From Prunus persica (taxonomy: Eukaryota; Streptophyta; Magnoliopsida; Rosales; Rosaceae), in NCBI RefSeq assembly GCF_000346465.2, contig NC_034009.1, positions 28,804,372 through 28,868,371 of the forward strand: 64,000 nucleotides of DNA. Direction: 5' to 3'. Every line of letters begins with the position of its first letter. Position 1 is the first letter of the stretch. Below, piece by piece: positions 11,146-22,698 of this stretch. The notes beneath the pieces are model-generated. The model saw only the letters and a program-made list of their open reading frames with translations. It searched no databases and was not told where the DNA came from. The translations under genes were made by a program, and so were the position numbers.

Positions 11146-12497
11146 TTAAGCTGCTCGGGTTTGTTTAGGAACAGCAGGAGCAGGAATTATGCCCCATTTT
11201 CTCCGAACATCCTCCAAGTCCTCATGAAAGTGCTGCTCATAATATATACACATGAGATCTGTGCACTGCATTCCGGCTTGGATGGCCCAAGGAAAGTAGT
11301 GTTGAAAGAACAATTTTCTTTGCTTCTCACTGAATCTGGCCGACCCCCCTATAACGGACATCAGGCACATGGGAAGGTACATTTGCTCAAACTCTATTAC
11401 CTTGAGTGCCGATTCACCCATCAAGTTCGTTGGAAGGCCAAAAAGGGTGTGCCAGAAGTCGTGCACCTCGCGAGCCCTCATGGCCACGTATGCAAGCTCG
11501 TCCGTTTCCATGAACCGCACTGGCGGTCGATCATCTGGGGAGAAGTTCCTGGACCCCATGAACTTTGCATAGGCCGCACCAAATGTGTTTTCTGGTAGAT
11601 CCCAAGCATGACCCACTTTTACAGATATTACACGGGGTTGCTCCAATAGTACAGCCTGTGAAAAAAGAAATGCATTGGTGTTAGAATAACAAGAGGAAGC
11701 TGTTGAGAAAATAGAATTTGCAAGAAACAAAGATTGCTTCATTTTTTATCTGCACAACAAACATATAATGTTTTTGAAGTACTCATTCCATACCATTTTG
11801 ATATTTGGTAAATACAAAGTACAACAGTGAGTTACATATGACGAATCAGCTTAATTAAAAGCTCATTACAAGTAATCATACGAAAGCATTATGAGTGGTA
11901 GTAGTTTTCCATGTTTCCATTAGCTTTCATACAAATATAAACTAAGAGCAATAGCACTCAATACTCAGCAGTCAGTAACATGGAAAACAATATTGCCATT
12001 TTTACATGAAAGGCTAAAATATAACTTCAATTTGCCAGGATGTGTACCGTCAATAACCCAAGTAGCAATTTTCTCCATAAGTAATTATCTAAGTAGCGTT
12101 AGCAGCTAATATGTGTCATTTCCCTTGCTAAGATAGGCACGAAATGCTCAGTTCATGCCACTTTTCTATCAAAACAAGCAGAGTTTCAAAGAACATGTTA
12201 CCGGCTCAAAAATAAACCCAAAACTCCAACACCCTCATTAACAAAACACAAGGCAGATAGCTAGGCAGAAACAACAGGAATAATTTGAGCAAGGTGGTAG
12301 ACAAGAGGCTTTACCCTGCCTTCAGGGCTCTTCTTCATTCTTTCAAGAACTCTTTCAAATGCAGGCTTCCCAGTTGTCTCTCCAAGAGCTGCTATGAGGT
12401 CAGCTCTTCTTGGGTCCAGCAATGCGCCCACAGCCGAGCCAACCGCAACGGCTGCCTGCTGCCACCGGTTCAGCCGAACACGAGCACTTCCTATCAT
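11146..12497 (-). CDS. COQ4: Ubiquinone biosynthesis protein COQ4 homolog, 2 coding exons
   Basis: On the minus strand, exon 1 is 12497-12315 (61 codons) and exon 2 is 11655-11146, joined in phase (EGR / AVLLEQPRV), giving 230 aa against about 226 aa for the Arabidopsis homolog. Conserved blocks seen are [56 protein letters not shown] and the family metal-binding motif [13 protein letters not shown] followed by a Glu (HDxxH...E). COQ4 is a mitochondrial inner-membrane-associated protein that supports the coenzyme Q biosynthetic complex. The start at 12497 matches the MI-x-x-x-R-x-x-x-NRWQQAA beginning expected for plant homologs. A donor-like site at 12981 suggests a 5' UTR intron. Confidence 0.95.
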
Positions 12498-13676
12498 GGC
12501 AACTCTCCTCTTTTACTTGTAATCGTCACCCCTACCGACAGAATGTAGCACAACACTTAGCCTTCACAAGCACAAAACAAATTGAGATATTGCCAATGAA
12601 ACATTTTCACAAACAGTTTCTGGGCAAGAAGACATAAACTAATGAATACAGCATTCAAACAAACGTAATTCAAAATAACCTTCACACAAGGGATTGAAGC
12701 GCCCAAATTTGTGAATTATTGACGGTTTTAATTACCTTGCTATTCGGAAATTAAGTAAAGATTAGCTAACTAAGTAAGAAAAGTATCGACGATTGTAACT
12801 TCGCGATCCGATCCCTGATGGTTACTAAGATCGCAAAAAAAAAATTCACTTTAAGAAAAACAAATGGTTACTAAGAAATTCGAGGAATAAAATTTGGGTA
12901 TTTAATGCTAACGTCGAAAATATCCAAACTTCCATTAATTTTATCGTTAACCAAACAAAATTTTGGAGAAATTTGTGTTACCTGACTCCCTGAGTTTGGC
13001 AGACGAGCAACGCTTCGAATCTCTCTGTCTTTGGGCTTCGGGGCGGAATAAAAGCATCAATCATCATGCGCTCTATGTTTTTAGTTAAAATTTAATTAAA
13101 AATACTATAAAGTTATTTTAAGAGCTCTTTATAAAATTTTAATTTCAACCATACTCTCTAATTTAAAGAGTCATAAATATTTTTAATATTTTTAATATTT
13201 TTAATATTTTTAATATTTTTAAATTCAATTTTTGAATAAATTGTAGACACAAAAACAACAATAAAAAATAATTTACTTTAAATAAATGCTTAAAATAATA
13301 TTAAATAAAGAAGCATTTAATTATAATGAGTTACTATGAGTCATTTCTCTCTTCTTAGATTTAGAAGTTCCTAGAGGTCTCCTTATTTTAGGAGTTGAAT
13401 AAGGAGCATGGTTGGAGATGGGTTTCTTCAATAGAAAATTAGTTAAATACACCTTCCTAGACATAAAACTGTAAATAAACCCTATACTATTTAATGTATA
13501 TAAACATACCCAAAAATCGATTGTCGATTTTTTCAATTCAACAATTATATTGGATTACGATTTTGCCCTTTTGCAATTTTGAGAAACAGCCGACTTAATT
13601 TTTTATTATAAATCTTTTATTTAATAACAATTATGTTGTAGATTAAAGAGGAATAAGAAGAAGAAGAGCATCGACC
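12498..13676. other. COQ4 promoter and AT-rich intergenic region
   Basis: Holds the presumed COQ4 5' UTR exon (ending near 12982 on the minus strand) and promoter, then AT-rich DNA with a short tandem repeat. No gene recognised. Confidence 0.5.
13177..13220. repeat. Tandem repeat, 10-bp unit TTTTAATATT
   Basis: About four and a half head-to-tail copies of TTTTAATATT are visible in AT-rich intergenic DNA. Confidence 0.85.
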
Positions 13677-14023
13677 ATGGCGATACATGCGCTCATGACT
13701 CGTGGAGCAGCTTGTGGGGTTCCAGGCTCATCTTCTTCCACCAATCCTTTCGATGCTCTAGGCAATGCTCTTATCGGTTCTTCTTCCAAGACTTTGGTTC
13801 GTCGTCTTCCTCGTTGCTTCTTTCATTTTCAATTTCTATTCTCCATTTCGAATTTTCAATCCTCAACGGTGTCATTTTCTCAGGCTTTCTTTTGATTCAC
13901 CAGCAGGACGCCCATAGCTTATGAGTTGTAATTTTATCCAGATGCTCATGGCCACATGCTGCACCAGATCTGAGACAAGGCTCACAAGGATGAGCTTAAG
14001 AAGAACGAGGAGACCATTTCAAG
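13677..14023 (+). pseudogene. Unidentified gene remnant, probable broken first exons
   Basis: An ATG at 13677 opens 72 codons that start plausibly (Ala/Ser-rich, then STNPFDALGNALIGSSSKT) before a donor-like context and low-complexity sequence. A second piece at about 13937-14022 reads DAHGHMLHQI, a stop, then DKAHKDELKKNEETISR, and ends at a GGTCAG-type boundary. The Ser/Ala-rich start could be an organelle-type presequence, but I do not recognise the family. The internal stop and the lack of a continuing frame argue that it is a remnant. It sits upstream of the SRP-receptor fragment and may be unrelated to it. Confidence 0.35.
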
Positions 14024-14523
14024 GTCAGTCAAATCATATTGGTATGATTCGGTTTGATTATCGCTGAAATTCGAAGCTCGTTGAGCAGTTTCTTTGCGAT
14101 TTTGTGATTAATTTGAATATGTCTGGTTTTTTCCCTTAGTTTTGCATTTCGTTTACAAATTGTGATAAGTAAATTGATTTTAAAAAAATTGAAAATTACT
14201 TGCTTGCTTATTTGTGTTAGTTCTAATATGATTTGTAATGCTGGTACTGTGTTTCTAGTTCTTAGCATAATGGTTGAGCATCTACATAAATATTTACTGT
14301 TTGTATGATGTGCATGCTAAGCTTTTGTTAGTTAGCAATTTTTATTTCAGTCTTACCACTGCTTTTGCTATTACAGAAGGATAATAATGTTGTTTACTTG
14401 TTAAAATTCCTTTTTCAACGAGTTGAGACCTATAAGTTATCTAGCCTGTTATTGTTTTTGTATATATATATATATATATATTATTTTTTTTAATATGAAA
14501 ACATGTTGTATTATGCCTTTCAG

Positions 14524-14649
14524 GATAATGAACCGTTAATGAGGCCACTGTCAAAGCTAGTCAATCTTAACAATCCAAATCTTGTCTTGTTTGTTGGAGA
14601 GGCACTTGTTGGAAATGATGTTGTTGATCAGCTTTCAAAGTTTAATCAG
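14524..14649 (+). pseudogene. SRP receptor alpha subunit, isolated exon fragment
   Basis: Forty-two codons between an intact acceptor (TTTCAG) and donor (CAG/GTTTGA) read [18 protein letters not shown], then [19 protein letters not shown], then SKFNQ. This matches the GTPase (NG) domain of SR-alpha just after the DTAGR motif. The expected upstream G-domain exons and the downstream closing exon were not found nearby, and the MR-A-L core reads MRPL. It is therefore an exon-sized fragment, by transduction or by decay of a duplicate. SR-alpha docks ribosome-SRP complexes at the ER. Confidence 0.75.
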
Positions 14650-15392
14650 GTTTGAGCTCCATATTCATGGTTTTTTCTAGTATTGTCCAATTAGGGTTTG
14701 TTTGTTGGTCTCCATTTCTTTTGAAAAATCTTCAGATATATGGTTTTGCTAAGTTGCTTATTGGGTTTCTAATTTATATATATACATATATATTTGAATT
14801 TCATGGGTCAATTTGGCCACTGGGCCTTTTAATGAAGTACTGCTCTATGCTACGAAATCGTATGATGGCTGATCCTTCCTTTCTTTTTAAAGTTGGGACA
14901 GAGGTTTGTTTTCTTGATATTTCTTTTTGGTAAATAATATTTTTGAGTAATTTTTGTTTCAAGTCAAGGGACTGTAAATCATTAGTGCTCGTGAAAGAAT
15001 TGTAGCTCTGCATTTTTCACTGTAAATATCAGTAATTGAGTTTGTGGGTCATTGTTTGCATTGGTGATAGTCCTATGAATTCCATTAAATATACCTTGCC
15101 TTCAAATTGGACCATTACATTTGATAGTTGTTGATCTTGTTGAATATTGAAGAAATTTCTCTTCCTCGACTCTTTTGTAATACAGATAGTCATAGATTCT
15201 TGTTGTGCAACATTTGCAGAAGTTTAGAAAAGGGAAAAGATTTATGGGCTGAGTTTGAGTTGTACGATGTTGATCTTTTGGTTGGAATAGTTGTTGACAT
15301 TGCCTTGTGTATACTTGTATAGATAGTTGAAATACTTAGGACTAATTGAGTTTACCATTGGTAATTGTTTTTTGTGTGATTTTTTAGGGGCG

Positions 15393-16250
15393 ATCTGTCA
15401 TATCAGTGGATGATACATTGAAAATCATAGCCTGCAGGTAAGATGTAGTCATTTGTTATCCGGTTTAATTGAAGATTTTTGATGGAGTTTCTTTATTCAA
15501 TGCACTCCATAGAGATTAATGGAACTGATTATAAGAGAAGGTCACTAGTGGTGATGGAATTTTTACAACCTTTGGTCGCAAAAACAATAGAGATGCAATT
15601 CATAAGGCGTGGATGGGAACAGGTAATGCATTAATCTTTCTATGGGCTCGCCTATTTTCTGTTTTTGTTACAGTTAAATTTATTTTCTTTTTAATGCGGC
15701 ACACATATGATTTGGTCTTGTATATAAATTCTTGAATGATAACAGATCATGTGCAATGTTGTGCAGTGTTCCTGTTCAATGTTTTAGTTCTAGTAAGTGC
15801 ATTGAAGGTTATCATTTTTTGTTTTGGAGGTTTTAAAGTTTGCATGTTAATTTACAGGTGCTGCCTTAAAAAAATGGAGAATGAAAAGGGAATAATCACA
15901 TAAGGATTATTTGGCACCCAATTAATGCTCGAATTGGAAAGCCATCGGTATCACGAGGATTATTTGGAAGTTAACAACTACATTATTTCATTTGCATAAT
16001 AGGTAGGATAAAAGTGTACAACTCCATACCATTCACTTGAAGTTTATGATGTGCAGAATGTGATTTTTACTAGGAAGATGGTTCTATGACATAATATTAA
16101 CAGTATACTTATATAACGTAGTATTAACAGTGTACTTTTTTTTTTCTTGTGGAGGTATCTTGTTATTACTAGTATTCTTCGCTGCTGGGGCTGGCAGGAC
16201 AATGCTGATCAGTGATGCTGGGAAAGTTTATGCCTTTGGAAAGGACTGAA
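15393..16250 (+). pseudogene. RCC1-repeat-like gene scraps
   Basis: Three short pieces look like decayed exons. 15393-15436 reads RSVISVDDTLKIIACR and is followed by a donor. 15546-15621 reads SGDGIFTTFGRKNNRDAIHK and ends at GT. 16200-16248 reads TMLISDAGKVYAFGKD and then a stop. The last is a typical RCC1-type blade (hydrophobic, S-D-x-G-x-V-Y-x-F-G). Stops interrupt the intervening frames. Likely a dead copy of an RCC1-family gene; the first two pieces are weaker. Confidence 0.45.
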
Positions 16251-16440
16251 GATAGTTCTATGACATAGTAATAACAAGATAGTTCTATGACATAGTATAA
16301 ACAATGTACTTCTATCAAATGATATTAACAATGTTTTTCTATGAAATGGTATTAACAATGTACTTTTATGGAATGGTATTAACAATGTACAACATGATAT
16401 TAACATTGTACTTATATGACATGATATTAACAATGTACTT
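16081..16440. repeat. Degenerate tandem repeat, unit of about 30 bp
   Basis: The motif TATGACATAGTATTAACAAT followed by GTACTT recurs with variation. Two copies lie at 16086-16135 and about six at 16262-16440, spaced roughly 30 bp apart, with one spacing shortened to about 20 bp. The array starts inside the RCC1-like remnant and ends before TTCGGGTTTG. Confidence 0.8.
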
Positions 16441-17755
16441 CGGGTTTGTTTGGCTTGTTTTGGGTGTTTTTGAGTTTTTTTGTGTTGGGCTTGTTTTAAG
16501 TTAATCAATGGCAGAGATGTAATTTATAGTAACTTCAACACTCATTTCGTATGTAATAAATGGTTTTTGGGTATGTTTCTAAATTGAATTTCATGTAGGT
16601 TTTTTTATAATTTCATCTTCTATTTTGGGTGTATTACTAAAGTTCCATTTTTTCAATTCCTCTCTAAATTTTAACTAAGAAGGTGGTTTAGGAAGCTTAT
16701 TATGGATGGTCTAAGACGATTATGATTTTGATAGGGACGAATGAGATTTGGGTTGGGCCGGGTAAATGGACCTCTTCTTTCTCATATTGGCTTCTTCAAA
16801 AAAATCCGTGTTTTTTCCACTTAAATTGAGGAAAAAACAATTAGTCCCAGTTTTTTCATTGTTTATTTATTTGGAGAGTTAGTTATTCATTTGTGACTGT
16901 ATTTATGGCTATCTTGTTTTCTAGGTGAAAAGATATTTAATGGTTTTATGGTGCAGGTAAAAGTATGTGCCACTCTATACGTACCAGAGTCAGACAGACC
17001 AATGAAATTCATCCAAAAAGAAGGCTTTTATGTTATTGTCCTGCAAAAAATTTATCACAGGGCAGGTTTTGCTGGTCCTTGGTGTCACTGACCTCTGCTT
17101 CTATATAGACTCGGGGCTCAAAATATATGGTTGAAATATAAAACAAACAGAACCTGCATGCAATGCAATTGGTGTTTTTTTTTTTCCTTTTAATTTAACT
17201 CAAAATTTTAAAATAAAAGGAAGAAGTTTGTAGTTCGAGTGTTTAAGATCATTAACATTGCATTCGAAGTTCTAGATGCGATTTCTTCTCCTTTGATATT
17301 GCGCGTATCAAAATTTAAAAGAAAAATACAGAAACAAAAACAAAAAGGAAAACAAAGAATCTTATAAAGATTCATTCCATCGATGCAAGAGACCATGTCT
17401 TCACTCCACCCACTTGGCACTTGCTCATTTCTTTTCTTATTTGGATTCATTTCTCATGGCAATCAATCAATAATCCCAAATGGACCAAATATACATGCAT
17501 ACATTGTACATACCCAGCCCTAATAACAGGGGAGGGACAGCTGTCCAAGTTGAAAGCCGCTGGTTGCTATAGACTGGCAAAGCCGGGGGGCAGCACCATA
17601 AACACTAACGTGCCTATATATATATTACTATTTACTAGTACCTGCACTCTACACAGAGAGAGAGAGACAGAAAGATCAGAGAAAATCGTTTTACTTATTG
17701 ACCACTCCATGACCTGACTGATTGCCTCAGCCCTAAAGCTACCTCTGCCTTTTGT

Positions 17756-17759
<4 letters not shown>

Positions 17760-17803
<44 letters not shown>
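17760..17803. repeat. (CT)n microsatellite, about 22 units
   Basis: Perfect TC repeat, followed at 17844-17876 by a CTG/TTG trinucleotide run. Confidence 0.95.
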
Positions 17804-17806
<3 letters not shown>

Positions 17807-17843
17807 GTATTTTGATGATGTATTTAGTTAGTACATTACATCA

Positions 17844-17844
17844 C

Positions 17845-17876
<32 letters not shown>
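17844..17876. repeat. CTG/TTG trinucleotide repeat
   Basis: CTGCTGCTGTTGCTGTTGCT and two further TTGCTG units. It would give Cys/Leu/Ala-rich frames but no gene context is seen. Confidence 0.9.
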
Positions 17877-18043
17877 GTACAGCGTGCACCACTCCCTTGC
17901 CTGCCATGCATGCTTTTTTTTTCTGCAGCCACAGCCTTTGCTTGTTCAACAAAACAACCACATGTCTCTCTCTCTTCTACACACTTTCTGCACCTCACAT
18001 ACAACTTTTTCCAGCTAAGGCTGAGGAGGGAGAAAAATTTAGC

Positions 18044-18140
18044 TGCAACGGGATAAAAAAATGATATTATATGAAAGTGTTATCACTCGTGTTATAATAT
18101 TATTAGTCAAAAATAACAAAATAATTCTATTTTTGTTTCA
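18044..18140. mobile_element. Degraded MITE, same family as 38442-38562
   Basis: Begins TGCAACGGGATA. Its right half (CACTCGTGTTAT... TTATTAGTCAAAAATAAC) aligns by eye with the right half of the better-preserved copy (CACGTGTCATTG... TTATTAGCTAAGAATAAC). Ends are eroded and no target duplication is clear. Confidence 0.5.
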
Positions 18141-19409
18141 TAAAAGTCTTTATCTTTTCTGTTATATTGGGAGAAAAGAAACTCATTGGAGTTTCGAACC
18201 TAGGTGTCGAGCGGGGAGAAGGGGAAGGCCACCACTGTGATACTGCTCTCGACGTTTCATAGAAGTCTTTCTCCTGAAGAAGGGCTTGGCTATTTTATAC
18301 GGTCTTGTTCTTTCGTTTTCGAACGTTGCTTTAATGTCTTGGTTAGGCAATTCCCCAAAGGGAAGGAAGGCCAAGGATCCCATTTACACTTCAACCAAAC
18401 GAGTCCTGCACTATGTGAAACTGGACAATATATATTGGTTGTTTAACCAAAGCAATCTCATGAGTTGTCAATCATTTTACAAACAAGATCCAAGGAATTT
18501 ATTACAAACAAACACCTTGAAAACTGCAAAACCATATTCCTCGTGGCCTTGTCCTTTGGATAAAAAAAAAGTTCACCAACAAGTTGACTGAGGAAAACTG
18601 GTCCTAAGCATCACTCCTCACACCACCAAGACTATTCCCCCTCTGCGAAATGAAAATAAAGCAAAAACAAACATCAACAGAATCGCGAATAAAATCACAC
18701 TGTTAAGATCGTAAGATCATGTCCCATATTTTTACATCAAGTCAAGTGTCACCACATATGGGGCCATGACCCCACCTCATCCTTCACTTTTTAAGCTCAT
18801 ATAGACACACAACAAATGCCCTCAACCTAACAATTTTGACGCATTGGATACTAGGAGCAAATAGTCAATGAATTTATGTTAGATTAACATTTTGGCACTC
18901 AAATTCGAAAATGGCTCTTGCAGTCCTTCACCTTCAATTTATCTTGTATTGTTGGCCCAAATCTCACATTCTATTAGAGCACTTTCACCGGTGCACATTT
19001 GTCAGGGCAAAATGGAGCCTAGGCTTGGAATAAGCCCCACTTCAATGAAAGGCAGTTCGGACAAAAAAGGGCCTCATTTACTCATGTAAGTCCAAAAGCA
19101 AGAATTGCCTGAGTTGTTGCCCGGGTTTGTTGATCTCATGCTGACGTCAACGACCAATTTAAATACAAAAATAAAAAACACCAAATAATTCATATTTTTT
19201 TTCCCTATAAATACCTAACCATGTTCTTCACTTCCCACACTAAAATTTCGTATCTTCTCCTCGTATCTCATGTGAATAGTTCTGCCCTTACTTACCCTTC
19301 ATTGCCCTTGCCCTTTACCATGACACCATGGGTGGAAGTGCTCTTACTTTTCACATCAAAGATAAGGGCAACTTTGTCATTTTAAGTAGTTCTTATGTTC
19401 AATACTTTT

Positions 19410-19823
19410 TAGGAGCAATGATATTTGAATTTATGCACAATTTACATTTTGATCCTCTAACTTGAATATTAATTAGCTTTGATGATCCCTCACATTCACT
19501 TCCTCTCTGATCATTGGTCTTGTCACCATCATCGAAGAACAAAATAAAGGTCCTAATCCTAATGTCCTAGCCACTCCCCCTTCTTCGGCCTCAAACTTTA
19601 TCCATAAATTCCTCATTTTTTTGAAAATCAAATTGGATGGTAATAAGAAGGGGAGTGTGGCTTGCCATTAGGGTGAGTGGGGTAGTTTACCAGGTTGCTG
19701 CTTCTTATTGAAATCATGATTGTGTTAAGGGATAAATGATAGTACAATTTGTTGACGATTGCAACGACTTTGCGAGGAAAGCTAGTAGGAAGTAAAAACT
19801 ACATAAAATTATCATTGCTCCTA
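19410..19823. mobile_element. Putative non-autonomous DNA element with TAGGAGCAATGATA inverted ends
   Basis: TAGGAGCAATGATA at the left edge and its reverse complement TATCATTGCTCCTA at the right edge bound about 414 bp without an open frame. A related TACTAGGAGCAAAT start lies at about 18849, suggesting a small family. No convincing target duplication was found, so superfamily is unassigned. Confidence 0.45.
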
Positions 19824-21047
19824 TATTCAAGTTGGAAACAAAGTTGAGGGACTACCGGGGCCAATATGAGTTGAATGACCAAAATGAAATTTTGAGTTTA
19901 AGTTCATAGACCATTGCTCTTGAAACCACTAGGGAGGTGGACTTAAAATAATAATTTTTCACCTAAATTTTTTTAAAAATGTAATCGATATAATGACATG
20001 GCCAATGGTACAAGACGGAGTTAGTTAATTGACTACATGAACTATTTTCCAAGTTTGAAAGTCAATCATTTGTCGAATTTGAAGACCAAAATGCATCAAT
20101 CCTACCTAACTGATTAAACCGACTTATTCACTTCGTGATTATCTGTTTGGTTTGATTTTGATCAAGAAAAAACTAAACAGCTTAAAAATCAAACCAAACT
20201 ATATATTATTTGACTTGGTTTGGTTTTGAACTTTTATAAACCGTCGTAAACCGAACTGGACTATCTACTTATATATTTATATTTAATTATATATGTGTAG
20301 TCCTCTAATTAGAAAATAACTAGATATGAATGTTGAATTATAGCTATATTAATATTAAAATTTGAAGTTTTATGATATGTTGAGTTTTGGGATGGTTTGA
20401 TACATTAGAAAATGAAAAAGGTATGTAGCAAGTTGTGATTTTGTTGTTGTTATAATTGAGCTAAAAATATTGAAAAAATGAAAAACAAAAGAGAATTGGA
20501 CTTAGGCCTAAATCTGCCGAACTAAACCGTTTTAAATTGATTTGGTTTGATTTGATTTAGTTCAATTTCCTCTGTAATTATTATCAAAATCAAATTAAAT
20601 CAAACTGTTATGTTATAATTAATTCGACTGTGATTTTAAGGTTCCGATTTCACCTCAAAATCACAATGCCCGCCCAACATATGTATTGCCCCAACAATTA
20701 CTCTTTTCTAGAACAATTTTTTTTTACTCATTATAAACAAGTTACCAAAAGTGCATTTTTAAAGGAGGTGGGCCCGTGGTGGGCTTTCGCGAATCGTGAT
20801 CGGATGGATGGGACACAGCTACGATATCGATATTGATTCGAGACCGGGCTTTTTTAACCCCAGTTAAGTCAATATTTTTACCACGGTTAATTCACCTACT
20901 AACTTCCTCTATTTAACTAACCCCCATTTCACACTCTTCGTCCCCTGCGCTTACTCTTCGTCTTCCTCTTTCCCACTCTCTGAAAAACCGTTTTCACTTC
21001 TCTTCAAACTCCCAAAGCGTCTCGCATTCCAGCTCTGCGAAGCCAAA

Positions 21048-22698
21048 ATGTCACTCGAATACCACCTCTTGTTCATACCCAGGATGGTTCTTCAATCATC
21101 CGTTCTGGGCTTTGAGGCATTTGCTTGTTTGTTTCTGTTCATGGCCGTCTTTGGTTTCTGGCTCTTCCCCGGTGGCCTTGCTTGGGCTTTTTGCAAGGTC
21201 CGGGATTTCAAAGCGATTCCGGGTCCACCTGGTTATCCGCTTATCGGGTCACTCACTGTTTTCACTGGTTCTACGCGTCACCGAGTGCTTGCTAAGATGG
21301 CTAAGAGCCTCAAGGCCGAGGCTTTGATGTCTTTCTCCGTGGGGCTAACTCGGTTTGTCATCTCAAGCCAGCCAGAGACTGCTAAAGAAATTTTGAACAG
21401 CGCCGCTTTTGCCAATAGGCCTGCAAATGAGACGGCCTACGAGCTTTTGTTTTACAGAGCAATGGGGTTTGCGCCGTACGGAGAGTACTGGAGGAATTTG
21501 AGAAGGATAGCAGCAACCCATTTGTTTAGTCCTAAGAGAATGGCTGGCTCTGAAGTTTTTAGACGTGAAGTGGGGTTGAAAATGGCTGAGGAGATTAGGA
21601 GTTTGATGGTTGAGAAAGGTGAGGTTCAGATGAAAAACGTGCTTCATTTTGGGTCTTTGAACAACGTGATGATGACTGTGTTTGGGCGCTGCTATGAGTT
21701 TGGGGAAGGCGGCGAAGGGCATGAGCTTGATAAGCTGGTCAGGGAAGGGTATGAGCTGCTTGGTTTATTCAACTGGAACAACCATTTTCCATTTCTGGGT
21801 TGGTTGGATTTGCAGGGTGTGAGGAAGAGGTGCAGAATTTTGGTCTCAAAAGTGAATGCTTTTGTCGGAAAAATCATTGAAGAGCATAGGCTGAAGAAGG
21901 TCAAAGGTGACAACTTTGACACCGACTGCAGTGGGGATTTTGTTGATGTTTTGCTTGCTATGGAAAATGATCACAAACTCGGTGACTCTGACATGATCGC
22001 CGTGCTTTGGGTACTAATTTGTTCATATTTGAACTCTCATTTTTGGTGAATTTAGTGTAATTCTAAAAAATTTAATGTTCCATATTTTACAGGAGATGAT
22101 CTTCCGAGGAACTGACACAGTAGCTACTCTGCTAGAATGGGTTCTTGCAAGAATGGTTTTGCACCCAGAAATACAAGCCAAAGCCCAAAGTGAAATCGAC
22201 TCTGCGGTTGGCGCCTCAAGGCCAGTTTTGGGTTCTGATGTCCCTAACCTGCCCTACCTCCAATCCATTGTGAAAGAGTGTCTGAGGGTGCACCCACCAG
22301 GGCCTTTGCTCTCATGGGCTCGCATTGCAATCCATGATGTTTATGTCGGTGAAAACTTCATCCCAGCAGGAACAACAGCCATGGTGAACATGTGGGCAAT
22401 AACTCATGATGAAAAGGTCTGGTCTGAGCCAAAATTGTTTAGGCCCGAGCGTTTCATGGAAGAGGAAGTGAGCGTCGTGGGCACTGACCTGAGGCTGGCT
22501 CCCTTTGGTTCTGGGAGGAGGGTGTGCCCTGGAAGAGCCTTGGGATTGGCTTCTGTTCAACTCTGGCTGGCTCAGTTGCTTCAGAACTTCAATTGGGTTC
22601 CTTCTGAGAGAAGTGATGTGGATTTGTCCGAGTGTTTGAAACTGTCTATGGAGATGAAGAGCCCACTGGTTTGCAGGGCGGTTCCTAGGTTTGTTTGA
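21048..22698 (+). CDS. CYP78A: Cytochrome P450, CYP78A subfamily, 2 exons
   Basis: Exons 21048-22010 and 22093-22698 join in phase (GTGCTTTGG/gt...ag/GAGATG) to give 522 aa, the usual size. In order: N-terminal membrane anchor (about residues 22-45, ending [10 protein letters not shown]), Pro hinge [14 protein letters not shown]78-type AFANRP and [13 protein letters not shown]-helix RGTDT, K-helix ECLR (ExxR), PERF, and heme loop [14 protein letters not shown] with the axial Cys. The single intron sits just before the I-helix, as in other CYP78A genes. The subfamily (KLUH/CYP78A5, CYP78A9) makes a mobile growth signal of unknown chemistry that sets organ, fruit and seed size. Synteny with PGL and the RRM gene points to the CYP78A5 (AT1G13710) position, from memory. 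Confidence 0.95.

Larger units (their letters stand above)
16441..21047. other. Long intergenic region upstream of CYP78A
   Basis: No intact gene is seen in 4.6 kb. Recognisable items are the (CT)n and TGC/TGT repeats near 17.8 kb, a degraded MITE at 18044-18140, a terminal-inverted-repeat element at 19410-19823, and patches rich in AAACCAAACC-type motifs (about 20130-20620) common in plant repeats. The CYP78A promoter and leader lie at the right end, with a TATA-like CTATTTAAC at about 20908 and a pyrimidine-rich leader. Confidence 0.5.

Noticed and set aside
16262..16440. CRISPR-like array
   Set aside because: Repeats are degenerate and contiguous without unique spacers, and the DNA is from a plant nucleus.
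17640..18020. A miRNA precursor or a gene in the CT- and TGC-rich region
   Set aside because: I found no match to a conserved miRNA and no convincing stem outside simple repeats. The open frames are produced by the repeats.
18183..18591. Possible protein gene with overlapping frames on both strands
   Set aside because: Neither strand gives a recognisable family, and there are no supporting splice or start contexts.
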